Assembly (NCBI GenBank): GCA_947629595.1
Contig: CANREI010000007.1
Span: forward strand, 1-29,016
Reading direction: 5' to 3'
Length of the DNA stretch: 29,016 nt
From: an uncultured Alphaproteobacteria bacterium
GTDB taxonomy: Bacteria > Pseudomonadota > Alphaproteobacteria > CAAHEQ01 > UBA3637
Part shown: one piece after another, positions 19,561 through 26,520 of the stretch
How positions within the stretch are numbered: position 1 is the stretch's first letter
Layout: the number at the start of each line of letters is the position of its first letter
Program-made: the position numbers and the translations under genes
The notes under the pieces: model-generated
Databases searched by the model: none
The model's input: only the letters and a program-made list of their open reading frames with translations
What the model was told of the DNA's origin: nothing

Positions 19561-20001
19561 TTATTCGTAACGAATTTCCCAGCCGTCTCCGTACGGATTA
19601 TTCGGGCTGTCATAGAGATAAGGACTGCCGGCACCATAGGGATTATTGATACTGTCAGCCGAATACGGGCTGCCGTAGCGACCGTAAGGATTAGCAATGG
19701 AATCCGGATCATACGGATTATCATTTAAATTTCCTCGGAAATTGCCTTCGGCATCATAAAGTTTCGGTGAGGCATTTCCGTAAGAATAGGAATTATGTGC
19801 CGATGAAGAAGAATATTCACTGCCGAATTCTCCGAAAGGATTGTTGATACTGTCGGCAGAAAACGGGCTGCCGTAGCGACCGTAAGGGTTTGAAGTTGAA
19901 TTGACGGCATAAGGATTTGCCGAAAGTTGTCCTAAATATCGGGCGTGCGCCATACCGTTTATACCGCAAACAATCAAGCAATAAAGTAATATTTTTTTCA
20001 T
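19561..20001 (-). CDS. Secreted NPYG-repeat protein of unknown function
   Basis: The 146-residue product starts at 20001, where AGGGAA precedes the ATG and MKKILLYCLIVCGINGMAHA forms a signal peptide ending in AHA. The mature part is built from NPYGRYGSP(Y/F)SADSINNP-type repeats around a central LYDAEGNFRGNLNDNPYDPD segment, and it ends NPYGDGWEIRYE. I have the impression that similar short secreted proteins occur in many proteobacteria, but I know no function for them. Two repeat units are also close at the DNA level (19639-19692 and 19838-19890), pointing to internal duplication. The gene follows der by 13 bp and is probably co-transcribed with yfgM-bamB-der. Confidence 0.85.
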   Translation of the reverse strand: MKKILLYCLIVCGINGMAHARYLGQLSANPYAVNSTSNPYGRYGSPFSADSINNPFGEFGSEYSSSSAHNSYSYGNASPKLYDAEGNFRGNLNDNPYDPDSIANPYGRYGSPYSADSINNPYGAGSPYLYDSPNNPYGDGWEIRYE

Positions 20002-20014
20002 TTCATATTCCCTT

Positions 20015-21409
20015 TTATTTTTTCCCCTGTTTTTCATAAGGATTCGCCCGTTTTCGCATTGTTATTCGAATGGGAACGCCTTCCAAACCATAGGCGCTTC
20101 TTAAACCGTTTGACAAATAGCGCAAATATGATTCCGGCAGTGAATCGGGATTGCTTGAAAAAATAACAAATGTCGGCGGACGCGTACTGACCTGCGTCAT
20201 ATATTTCATGGGAATGCGTTTTCCGTTGGAAGCAACCGGTGTCGGATGCGCTTGAGTCATCTGCGCTAAAAAGTCATTTAATTTATGAGTCGGCACCCGT
20301 TTGTTCCATAATTCGTAAAGCTGAAACACATCACTCATCATTCTGTTTAATCCGTATCCGGTTTTTGCGGAAACGGTATGAACGGGTAAACCCTTCACCT
20401 GCTGCAATGAAACGGCTAATTTTTCTTTGAGCGCATTTAACACCTGTTTTTGCCGTTCAACGGTATCCCATTTATTGAGGGCAATCAATAAACAACGCCC
20501 TTCATTTAAAACTTTTGAAGCAATCAATAAATCTTGTTTTTCCATCGGTTGAGCGGCATCTAATACCAAAATAACAACTTCGGCAAAATCAATGGCATTT
20601 AAAGTATCGGCAACCGAAATTTTTTCTAATTCGTGTTCTATTTTTCCTTGTTTTCTTAAACCGGCCGTATCTGTTAATAAAATTTGCCGTCCGCGCCATT
20701 CCCAAGGAATGGTAACGGCATCGCGCGTGACACCCGCCACGGGTCCTGTCAATAACCGCTCTTTTCCGAGAAGTGTGTTAATTAAAGTTGATTTTCCCAC
20801 ATTCGGTCGGCCGACAATGGCTAATTTTAAGGGTTTACTTTGACGAATCAGCCGTTCTTTTTCTTTATCATGCAATATTTTTTCATCAATTATCGGCTGT
20901 TGTTCTTCGCTCGGCTTCCTTTCTTCTTTGGGCAATACTTTTTTGAGCGCCTCATGTAAATCAGATAATCCCAATCCGTGTTCGGCGGAAACAGGAATGG
21001 GATCTCCCAACCCTAAACGGTAAAATGATCCGGCTAAATGAGCAATTTTCCCTTCACATTTATTCGCAAGTAAAATAATTTTTTTACCTGATTTACGCAA
21101 GACTTGTGCCATTTTAACATCCAGCGGCATCACATCTTCACGCCCGTCAACAACAGCCAAAACAACATCGGCCTCCATAACGGCGGTTTGCGTTTGTTGC
21201 CACATGGCTTGTGCCAATTCTGTTGTTTCTTCAAGTCCTGCCGTATCCACCAAACGAAAAGAAAGATCCATTAAATGCGCTTCGGCCTCTTTTCTGTCTC
21301 GGGTCACACCCGCTTCATCATGAACAATGGCCAAACGACGGCCGCACAAACGGTTAAATAACGTTGATTTTCCGACATTTGTTCGCCCGACGATTGCAAC
21401 CGTTTTCAT
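20015..21409 (-). CDS. der: Ribosome assembly GTPase Der (EngA)
   Basis: Der is an essential GTPase with two tandem G domains and a C-terminal KH-like domain, needed for maturation of the 50S ribosomal subunit. The 464 residues are typical. The first P-loop is GRTNVGKST (8-16) with DTAG at 55-58 and NKCE at 116-119. The second is GRPNVGKST (200-208) with DTAG and NKWD. The KH-like region runs from about 370 to the basic C-terminus. NKCE instead of NKxD in the first domain is a common Der variation. It lies 12 bp after bamB, an arrangement widely conserved in proteobacteria. Confidence 0.97.
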   Translation of the reverse strand: MKTVAIVGRTNVGKSTLFNRLCGRRLAIVHDEAGVTRDRKEAEAHLMDLSFRLVDTAGLEETTELAQAMWQQTQTAVMEADVVLAVVDGREDVMPLDVKMAQVLRKSGKKIILLANKCEGKIAHLAGSFYRLGLGDPIPVSAEHGLGLSDLHEALKKVLPKEERKPSEEQQPIIDEKILHDKEKERLIRQSKPLKLAIVGRPNVGKSTLINTLLGKERLLTGPVAGVTRDAVTIPWEWRGRQILLTDTAGLRKQGKIEHELEKISVADTLNAIDFAEVVILVLDAAQPMEKQDLLIASKVLNEGRCLLIALNKWDTVERQKQVLNALKEKLAVSLQQVKGLPVHTVSAKTGYGLNRMMSDVFQLYELWNKRVPTHKLNDFLAQMTQAHPTPVASNGKRIPMKYMTQVSTRPPTFVIFSSNPDSLPESYLRYLSNGLRSAYGLEGVPIRITMRKRANPYEKQGKK

Positions 21410-21421
21410 GTGACTCCTCTG

Positions 21422-22690
21422 TTATTGATAAGCAACCAATTCGGCGTTATTGGAGAACAAAATCACTTTTCCGTCGCCTAAAACGGGCTTATTGGAAAAG
21501 CCGTCTCGTTGAATGGTTTGTTTGATTTCACCGGTTTCGGCATCAAATAAAACAATATTGCCTTTATTGGAAACAACAATCAGACGATGACCGGCCAAAA
21601 CGGGACCGTTCCACACAATATTTTTCATCTCTTTCGATTCGAGCGGCATTTCCCAAAGCAAACGCCCCGTTGATTTTTCCAAGGCTGCCAATGTATTACG
21701 ACTTGTAATTAAAAACAAAGCATTGCCGCTCACAACCGGCGTTGATGTACCACCGATATTCTGCACATATTTTGAAGTACCCGTGCGTAAATCGTATGCC
21801 CCCGTTTTTTGAGCATTTCCGACCAAATAAACCGTATTTCCTTCAATCACGGGTGCTGCCAACACATGAGAAATATCTTGAATTTTATTAAAGGTACGTG
21901 CCGAAAGCAAGGCATCAGACCAAAGCATAACACCGGTTTTGGCATCAAATGCAATAATCTCGCCGCTTGAAAACGGAACAACCAACACACCGTTTGAAAC
22001 GGCCGGTTGCCCCATACCCAACAAGTTTGTCATGGTCGATAAATTTTGATACCGCCAAATTTCTTCACCGTTTAAAGAATCCAGCGCAAATAATTCATTA
22101 TTACCGGATAACACATATAAAACGCCTTTTTCAATGGTCGGCGCCGAACGCAAAATAGAGTTTGTGTTTTTTTGCCATAAGATTTTACCTTCAAAATCAA
22201 CGGCATAAATCATACCGTTACCGCCAACGGCATAAACGGCATTCGAATCGGCCGCCAAGCCGATGCTGGCTAATCCCAAATCTTCGGAAACCGGCAGTGC
22301 GGTTTGCCACATTAATTGACCGTCTTTCGCACGAACGGCAGATAGTCGAAAAGCCGAATCCAACGCATAAACAATGCCGTAATGAACAACAGGTTCGGGC
22401 AAAAGCAAATGATTATCGGTAATTCCCTTCCCGACAGATTGCTTCCAAACCACTTGCGGCGAATCGCTTAATTGTCCGTGCGGCATTAAGTTTTTGGCAT
22501 TTCCGTTATTTTGCGACCAATTAAAATCGGAAACCGTTTTTCCGACTTCTACATGCGTTGAAGCTTTTTGTATTTCCGCAGCGGCCGTATTTTTAACCGC
22601 CAATCGTTCGCCGGGCGGAACGGGTCGTTTTGAATCGGTACAAGCGACCAATAAAGCGCAGATTACAAAAACCGATAACAGTTTTTTCAT
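21422..22690 (-). CDS. bamB: Outer membrane assembly lipoprotein BamB
   Basis: BamB is the beta-propeller lipoprotein of the BAM complex, which inserts beta-barrel proteins into the outer membrane. I start it at 22690 (422 aa), where MKKLLSVFVICALLVAC gives a lipoprotein signal with the acylated Cys at 17. The longer frame upstream overlaps yfgM and hides this signal. The remainder is a run of PQQ-like propeller blades, recognisable by recurrent GxxxWQ/GxxLW motifs (DGQLMWQTAL, EGKILWQKNT, NGEEIWRYQN, TGVMLWSDAL, TGRLLWEMPL). It lies in the yfgM-bamB-der order seen in E. coli, which strongly supports the call. The ribosome site (GGGGAA) is modest. Confidence 0.95.
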   Translation of the reverse strand: MKKLLSVFVICALLVACTDSKRPVPPGERLAVKNTAAAEIQKASTHVEVGKTVSDFNWSQNNGNAKNLMPHGQLSDSPQVVWKQSVGKGITDNHLLLPEPVVHYGIVYALDSAFRLSAVRAKDGQLMWQTALPVSEDLGLASIGLAADSNAVYAVGGNGMIYAVDFEGKILWQKNTNSILRSAPTIEKGVLYVLSGNNELFALDSLNGEEIWRYQNLSTMTNLLGMGQPAVSNGVLVVPFSSGEIIAFDAKTGVMLWSDALLSARTFNKIQDISHVLAAPVIEGNTVYLVGNAQKTGAYDLRTGTSKYVQNIGGTSTPVVSGNALFLITSRNTLAALEKSTGRLLWEMPLESKEMKNIVWNGPVLAGHRLIVVSNKGNIVLFDAETGEIKQTIQRDGFSNKPVLGDGKVILFSNNAELVAYQ

Positions 22691-22706
22691 TTTTTTCCCC
22701 TTTTTT

Positions 22707-23390
22707 TTATTCAATAACCGCCGACAAGGCATTTAATCTGTCTTTTGAAACAGGCGTTAAAAATTGATTATTCAAAGCGTTTTGAATGGCTTGCTTGGCT
22801 TCCTGATTCTTTTTTAATTTAACCAGCAATGCCGCCTGCAATTCAACGGCGGACGCATACAAAGCGTTTGCCGGTTGACTTAAAACGGGTTGTAAAAACG
22901 TTAATAACGCCTCATTTGAATTTTGATCGATTTGATAGCCGACATAAGTTACGCGCGCCGCATCTTTTAACTCGGGCGATTCGCCCGATTCGATAACTTG
23001 TTTTAAATAAATGCCGGCATTTTTATCATCACCGCCTTCATGCGCAATGGCGGCCAATCTTAACAATGCCAATTCTTTATAACCCGTATGAGCATTTTGC
23101 GCCAAATCAAGATAGATTTGTGCGGCTTCTTCGGGATTGCCGGTATAATTTAAAATAACCGCCTGTTCAAACCGATTCGATTCGGATAGCCGTGTTTTTT
23201 CATACCACATACGATAAACTTCGTTTCCGCAGGTGAAAGCAACAACACCGATAATACCGCCGATAATTAAGAAGCGATATTTTTTCCAAAAATTCAATAA
23301 CTTTTCTTTTTGGATTTCTTCTTCCACCTCGCGCATTAAAACAGCTTGTTGAATGCGTTCGGCTTCATCAATGGGATTTTCTTTAATCAT
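22707..23390 (-). CDS. yfgM: YfgM-like tetratricopeptide membrane protein
   Basis: In E. coli YfgM is an inner-membrane protein with a periplasmic TPR domain that associates with the SecYEG translocon and periplasmic chaperones. The 227 residues here have an acidic cytoplasmic N-terminus (VEEEIQKEKLLNFWKKYR), one membrane segment at about 39-56 (FLIIGGIIGVVAFTC) and a periplasmic helical-repeat body (FEQAVILNYTGNPEEAAQIY, ALLRLAAIAHEGGDDKNAGIY). AGAGG lies 5 nt before the ATG. It is the first gene of the yfgM-bamB-der group, and its neighbours are the best evidence of identity, since TPR domains are otherwise unspecific. Confidence 0.85.
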   Translation of the reverse strand: MIKENPIDEAERIQQAVLMREVEEEIQKEKLLNFWKKYRFLIIGGIIGVVAFTCGNEVYRMWYEKTRLSESNRFEQAVILNYTGNPEEAAQIYLDLAQNAHTGYKELALLRLAAIAHEGGDDKNAGIYLKQVIESGESPELKDAARVTYVGYQIDQNSNEALLTFLQPVLSQPANALYASAVELQAALLVKLKKNQEAKQAIQNALNNQFLTPVSKDRLNALSAVIE

Positions 23391-23420
23391 TTTAACCTCT
23401 CTTTATTATTTAATATTTTG

Positions 23421-23449
23421 TATATAGCAAAATTTATTATAAAATGCAA
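23421..23449 (-). promoter_or_regulatory. Promoter of the yfgM-bamB-der operon
   Basis: On the minus strand TTGCAT (23444-23449) and TATATA (23421-23426) are 17 bp apart. The start would be near 23414, giving a leader of about 25 nt that contains the AGAGG ribosome site. The -35 variant TTGCAT recurs at the ankyrin and pilin-like promoters in this window. Confidence 0.6.
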
Positions 23450-23452
23450 CGG

Positions 23453-24232
23453 TTATTTCTCTTTTTGCGGTAAGCATTTTAAAATCAGGCTTAAAAGAGC
23501 GGCCGGCAGAATACTTCCTATCCAAGCGGCAAAGGCCAAAGGTGCCGGAAAAGCAATCACCGATTTATTTTGATATAATCCTTTAATAATAATCTCGGCA
23601 GCTTTATGAGCCGGCATGAGAAGCGGCATTTTAAAGGTATTTGTATCGGTTAAAGGGGTTTTAACGAATCCCGGACAAATAACATTGACTTTAATATTAT
23701 CTTTCATTAAATAGCCGCGTAAAGCTTCGCCCCACGCTTTGACAAAGCTTTTTGAAGCCGAATAAGCCGGACAATTTCTTAATCCTCTGTAACCGGCCAT
23801 TGAGCTCATCACGGCAATTTGCCCCTGCCCTTGTTTTTTCATCAATTCAATCACGGGCAAAACGGTATTGACCACCCCGAACACGTTGGTGCGAATAATA
23901 TCGGGCGTTGATTTTGTGTCTTGATTCACATGAAGCGAGCCCGATGAAACACCGGCATTGGCAATTAAAATATCAATTTTACAGGATTTTGCGGCTTTTT
24001 GAACAGCTTCATTCGTTGCAACTTCATCGGTCACGTCAAAAATGAGCGTTTCAACGACAGCGCCTTGGTTTCGACAGATTTTTGCCGTATTTTCCAACCG
24101 TTTTTGATTGCGGCCGCATAAAATAAGATGAATAGCGCTTATTTTTGAAAATCTTTCGGCCAAAGCCGCCCCGATTCCGCTTGATGCGCCGGTAATTAAA
24201 ACGCTTTTTCCCTCAAAATTTTTAAAATTCAT
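23453..24232 (-). CDS. Short-chain dehydrogenase/reductase
   Basis: This NAD(P)-dependent oxidoreductase belongs to the classical SDR superfamily, and the substrate is unknown. The 259 residues have the cofactor motif TGASSGIG (14-21), NAG (92-94) and catalytic Ser143/144 with YSASK (157-161). PGFVKTPLTD, typical of the region after the active site, is also present. The last 40 residues contain a hydrophobic helix (FAAWIGSILPAALLSLIL), suggesting membrane association, as in some lipid-related SDRs. AAAGGG lies upstream of the ATG. The gene has its own promoter, which overlaps the tRNA-Leu promoter on the other strand, and it ends about 60 bp before yfgM. Confidence 0.93.
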   Translation of the reverse strand: MNFKNFEGKSVLITGASSGIGAALAERFSKISAIHLILCGRNQKRLENTAKICRNQGAVVETLIFDVTDEVATNEAVQKAAKSCKIDILIANAGVSSGSLHVNQDTKSTPDIIRTNVFGVVNTVLPVIELMKKQGQGQIAVMSSMAGYRGLRNCPAYSASKSFVKAWGEALRGYLMKDNIKVNVICPGFVKTPLTDTNTFKMPLLMPAHKAAEIIIKGLYQNKSVIAFPAPLAFAAWIGSILPAALLSLILKCLPQKEK

Positions 24233-24263
24233 AAAAAAATCCCTTTCTTTTGAAAAAAAGTTC

Positions 24264-24291
24264 TTGACAAGTGATTATAACTGTGCATAAT
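24264..24291 (+). promoter_or_regulatory. Promoter of tRNA-Leu
   Basis: TTGACA (24264-24269) and CATAAT (24286-24291) are separated by 16 bp. The start would be near 24298, about 14 nt before the mature 5' end of the tRNA. Confidence 0.75.
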
Positions 24292-24302
24292 GGGTTTGTC
24301 CA
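24274..24302 (-). promoter_or_regulatory. Promoter of the SDR gene
   Basis: On the minus strand TGGACA (24297-24302) and a perfect TATAAT (24274-24279) are 17 bp apart. The predicted start is near 24266, about 35 nt before the ATG. The elements interleave with those of the plus-strand tRNA promoter. Confidence 0.6.
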
Positions 24303-24311
24303 CTAAAAAAT

Positions 24312-24398
24312 GCCTCTATGGCGAAACTGGTAGACGCGACAGACTCAAAATCTGTTGACCGCAAGGTCATGCTGGTTCAAGTCCGGCTAGAGGTACCA
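24312..24398 (+). tRNA. tRNA-Leu(CAA)
   Basis: An 87-nt tRNA with a 7-bp acceptor stem (GCCTCTA with TAGAGGT, ending in a G-U pair), discriminator A and an encoded CCA. The anticodon loop CTCAAAA sits on the ACAGA/TCTGT stem and gives anticodon CAA, which reads UUG. The long variable arm (TGACCGCAAGGTCA) is the class II arm expected for leucine, and GGTTCAAGTCC forms the T arm. Confidence 0.97.
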
Positions 24399-24403
24399 AA
24401 AAT

Positions 24404-24431
24404 AAACCCTTCATTTTGAAGGGTTTTTTGT
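24404..24431 (+). terminator. Terminator after tRNA-Leu
   Basis: AAACCCTTCA (24404-24413) pairs with TGAAGGGTTT (24417-24426) around a TTT loop and runs into a T tract. It starts a few bases after the CCA end. Confidence 0.9.
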
Positions 24432-24479
24432 TTTTTAAACATTCAACTTCAAAAATTAAACAAGAATTATTTTTTCTGC

Positions 24480-24508
24480 TTGACATTGATTCTTAATGCC
24501 TTTATACT
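24480..24508 (+). promoter_or_regulatory. Near-consensus promoter of a small RNA
   Basis: A perfect -35 TTGACA (24480-24485), a 17-bp spacer and TATACT (24503-24508) make this one of the strongest-looking promoters in the window. No open reading frame with a ribosome site follows before the terminator at 24687-24713, so the product is an RNA. Confidence 0.85.
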
Positions 24509-24514
24509 CAAAGG

Positions 24515-24712
24515 CAAGGCAAGTGATGTGTGCCCCGAGGTGTGGAAGCCTCTTTAAGCGAATCCTTGAAAAAGGATAAAATTCCCTTGTTTACAAGGGA
24601 AATTGGTCAACTGGCCGGAAGGTAGTAAAATAAACCTTTTGGTCAATATACTGCACTATTTCGCTTAAGTAGTTTCCAACTTCCGGTCGCCTCTCATCAA
24701 GGCGATTTTTTT
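24515..24712 (+). ncRNA. Structured small RNA, possibly 6S RNA
   Basis: A transcript of about 198 nt is bounded by a strong promoter and a hairpin-plus-T terminator, with no coding frame. A long-range stem, TTAAGCGAA (24554-24562) with TTCGCTTAA (24660-24668), is continued outward by TGGAA/TTCCA across a 5x5 internal loop. It encloses several hairpins, including TCCTT/AAGGA with a GAAA loop and TTCCCTTG/CAAGGGAA (24582-24601). The size, housekeeping-type promoter and 5' motif TGCCCCGAGGTGTGG resemble 6S RNA, but I cannot confirm the single-bubble rod fold. A CCGGAAGG stretch recalls the tip of SRP RNA, yet its flanks do not fit. The RNA call is solid; the family is uncertain. Confidence 0.72.
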
Positions 24713-24713
24713 T
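24687..24713 (+). terminator. Terminator of the small RNA
   Basis: TCGCCT (24687-24692) pairs with AGGCGA (24700-24705) around a 7-nt loop, followed by eight T. Confidence 0.9.
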
Positions 24714-24879
24714 GAAAGCGAATCGAAAATATGTATCAAATAAACGTACGTTTTTTGCAACACTTTTTTTTGATTTTTTCAAAAAAATTTTATTTGAAGG
24801 TATTTTTAATGCAATATCAACGGGTTACAAAAAGCCTGTTTTGGCAATTTTTGGGGGTAATTTTATCCCTGAAACTGCG

Positions 24880-24908
24880 TTGCATTAAAGGTACGTTTAA
24901 TTTATACA
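24880..24908 (+). promoter_or_regulatory. Candidate promoter of the pilin-like gene
   Basis: TTGCAT (24880-24885) and TATACA (24903-24908) are 17 bp apart. The start near 24915 gives a short leader with GGGAGG at 24926-24931, 7 nt before the ATG. The -10 match is moderate. Confidence 0.5.
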
Positions 24909-24938
24909 ATTGAAAGATAGAGCACGGGAGGAAAGTTC

Positions 24939-26330
24939 ATGAAAAAACAAAAAAATAATCAATTAAAACAAATTCAAAATCAAGCGCAACAAGGCCGTTC
25001 AATGGTTGAAATGCTAGGCGTTTTGGCTATTATCGGCGTGCTGTCAATCGGCGGCATTGCGGGGTATCGGTGGGGTATGGATAAACATGTATCGAATCAG
25101 ATTCTTTACGAAATGAATCTCAACAGCGCCCAGTTGGCTATGCTTTTGCAAAAGGGAAATCCCGAGGGTGTCACGCTTTCATTGGGTTCGCCTTATGATG
25201 AGGGCAAGTTTCGCACGGTGGATTACGGATTCGCATATGCTTGCGGTGAAGAAGCAAGTTTCGGACATGACTGTAAATTTATTGATGAAACAATGTATTC
25301 CATGACGGCAACGGGGCTTCCGAAACGGGTATGTAATATGTTGAGTGATGCCGTTTCGGGTCTAACTTATGCTTCCGAGCTTGAAATTAACGGCGGGGCA
25401 GATGAATGTGATGACAACACGAGCAACGTCGTAACGGTGTTTTTTGATATCGATACCACAGCTGACGCCGGAATCCCGCGACCGGAGGGACCGGTAACGG
25501 ATTCGAACTCCGGCGATGACTCGCAAGATGATGACCCGGTGCCGGAAGAATGTCCGGGAAACACATGGTTGAGTGCAGACGAGAGCGAATGCACCTGTTC
25601 GGAAGATGAGAAAACATGCAATGGCGGTTGTTGCGCGGGTTGTGAGGGCGGAAAAATATGGACCGGTAAAAAGTGTGTTTGTCCGGCAGGGGCAGTCGAA
25701 TCAGAAGAAGGCTGCGCATGCAGTGGCACAAATTCATATTGGAACGGCAGCAAATGCACAATGTGTCCGGATGAGGCGCCGTGGGATGAAACGACAAAGC
25801 AATGCAAATGTGAAGGTAATAAAGTCTGGAAAGAGTCAAAAAAAGCTTGTGTAGAGCTTGTCGGAGAATGCGAAAGCAATGCCGATTGCGATCCGGGAGA
25901 GTATTGCTACTTGAGGATCGGGAGTAGTTGCTCAAATGAATTTGACTCTAACAAATTTGGATTTGGAGGTAGTAATTATAAAGGTGAATGCAGGAATGCG
26001 CATGGCGATGCAAAAGTAGGAAGAACGACAGGTTTTGTTCGTAGCGAAACTTCAATGACATGGTGGAGTGCAGGGCGGTTCTGTGCGGCGTTAGGAAGGA
26101 GGCAAGCAACGCATGGTGCTATCAAGTGTAGTCTGAATTATGACGATAGTTACTGTATAGATTTGGATGGTAATATTATAGGTGATTTGCAAAGTGATTT
26201 TGGTTCGGATAGTTGGATGTGGTTAGCGGATGAATATGGTGATTCCTGCAGCGCGTACGGCGTCCGCCTCGATGGCGGGTACGTCGACTACGGCAATCGC
26301 TACTACGACGGCTACGCCTTATGTGAGTGA
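24939..26330 (+). CDS. Type IV prepilin-like protein with C-terminal C-type-lectin-like domain
   Basis: The 463-residue surface or pilus-associated protein is probably a DGR target. The N-terminus has a basic leader and a class III signal: cleavage after Gly19, mature start RSMVE with Glu at +5, hydrophobic helix 22-42. Residues 43-175 resemble a pilin body with few cysteines. An Asp/Ser/Pro-rich linker (about 175-203) leads to a cysteine-rich region (205-323) of EGF-like CxC/CxxC units. The last 110 residues look like a C-type-lectin or FGE-type fold, with TWWSAGRFCAALG (374-386), SWMWLADEYGDSC (425-437) and terminal YALCE. The final 28 codons look hypervariable. Arginine codons are all CGN before residue 325 but mostly AGG/AGA in 326-388, hinting at a module of separate origin. 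Pilus assembly genes are not in the window. Confidence 0.88.
   Translation: MKKQKNNQLKQIQNQAQQGRSMVEMLGVLAIIGVLSIGGIAGYRWGMDKHVSNQILYEMNLNSAQLAMLLQKGNPEGVTLSLGSPYDEGKFRTVDYGFAYACGEEASFGHDCKFIDETMYSMTATGLPKRVCNMLSDAVSGLTYASELEINGGADECDDNTSNVVTVFFDIDTTADAGIPRPEGPVTDSNSGDDSQDDDPVPEECPGNTWLSADESECTCSEDEKTCNGGCCAGCEGGKIWTGKKCVCPAGAVESEEGCACSGTNSYWNGSKCTMCPDEAPWDETTKQCKCEGNKVWKESKKACVELVGECESNADCDPGEYCYLRIGSSCSNEFDSNKFGFGGSNYKGECRNAHGDAKVGRTTGFVRSETSMTWWSAGRFCAALGRRQATHGAIKCSLNYDDSYCIDLDGNIIGDLQSDFGSDSWMWLADEYGDSCSAYGVRLDGGYVDYGNRYYDGYALCE
26244..26327 (+). other. Candidate DGR variable region
   Basis: In the last 28 sense codons nearly all exchangeable positions are NNC: S438 agc; Y440, 448, 451, 455, 456 and 459 tac; G441, 446, 452 and 458 ggc; D450 and 457 gac; R454 cgc. 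All but Arg are one or two A-substitutions from AAC, as adenine-directed mutagenesis would give, and Arg (CGC) also fits. Upstream in the same gene Tyr is TAT 10 times and TAC 4 times; here it is TAC 6 of 6. The region lies at the extreme C-terminus of a lectin-like fold, as in known DGR targets. No reverse transcriptase, Avd or template repeat is in the window. Confidence 0.65.
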
Positions 26331-26348
26331 GGCCAGCCTGCCGTCTTT

Positions 26349-26410
26349 CCCTCTATCGGCCCATAGCGATGCGCCACTTTCTGCGGCGCATCACATCCGC
26401 CGATAGGGGG
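26349..26410. repeat. Tandem structured element, copy 1
   Basis: The outer stem is CCCTCTATCGGC (26349-26360) with GCCGATAGGGGG (26399-26410), 12 bp including one G-T. The inner stem is GATGCGCC (26368-26375) with GGCGCATC (26385-26392), 8 bp with a 9-nt loop. The internal loop has CCATAGC on the 5' side and ACATCC on the 3' side. It starts 18 bp after the pilin-like stop codon. There is no T run, so it does not look like a simple terminator. Confidence 0.85.
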
Positions 26411-26456
26411 AAAATCCCGCGATAACATTAAAAACCGACATATTTTCCTGCCATTT

Positions 26457-26520
26457 TCTCATTCTCGACCCATAGCGGGACGTCACTTTTCGCGCCGTCC
26501 CACATCCGCCGAGAATGAGA
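26457..26520. repeat. Tandem structured element, copy 2
   Basis: The outer stem is TCTCATTCTCG (26457-26467) with CGAGAATGAGA (26510-26520), 11 bp. The inner stem is GGGACG (26477-26482) with CGTCCC (26496-26501). Against copy 1 it aligns without gaps from CCCATAGCG through CACTTT to CACATCCGCCGA. These motifs are identical while the stem bases differ by compensatory changes, the classical sign of a conserved structure. Confidence 0.85.

Noticed and set aside
24601..24640. SRP RNA tip motif (CCGGAAGG followed by TAGTA) in the small RNA
   Set aside because: The 5' side of the symmetric loop does not match the invariant SRP bases, and CCGGAAG can also pair with CTTCCGG at 24680-24686.
24916..24938. 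RNase P RNA-like GGGAGGAAAGTTC string
   Set aside because: It is the ribosome binding site of the pilin-like gene; no RNase P structure surrounds it.
25367..25935. Two long overlapping open frames on the minus strand (170 and 182 codons)
   Set aside because: They are antisense shadows of the Cys-rich part of the pilin-like gene, made stop-poor by its composition; no ribosome site or recognisable domain.
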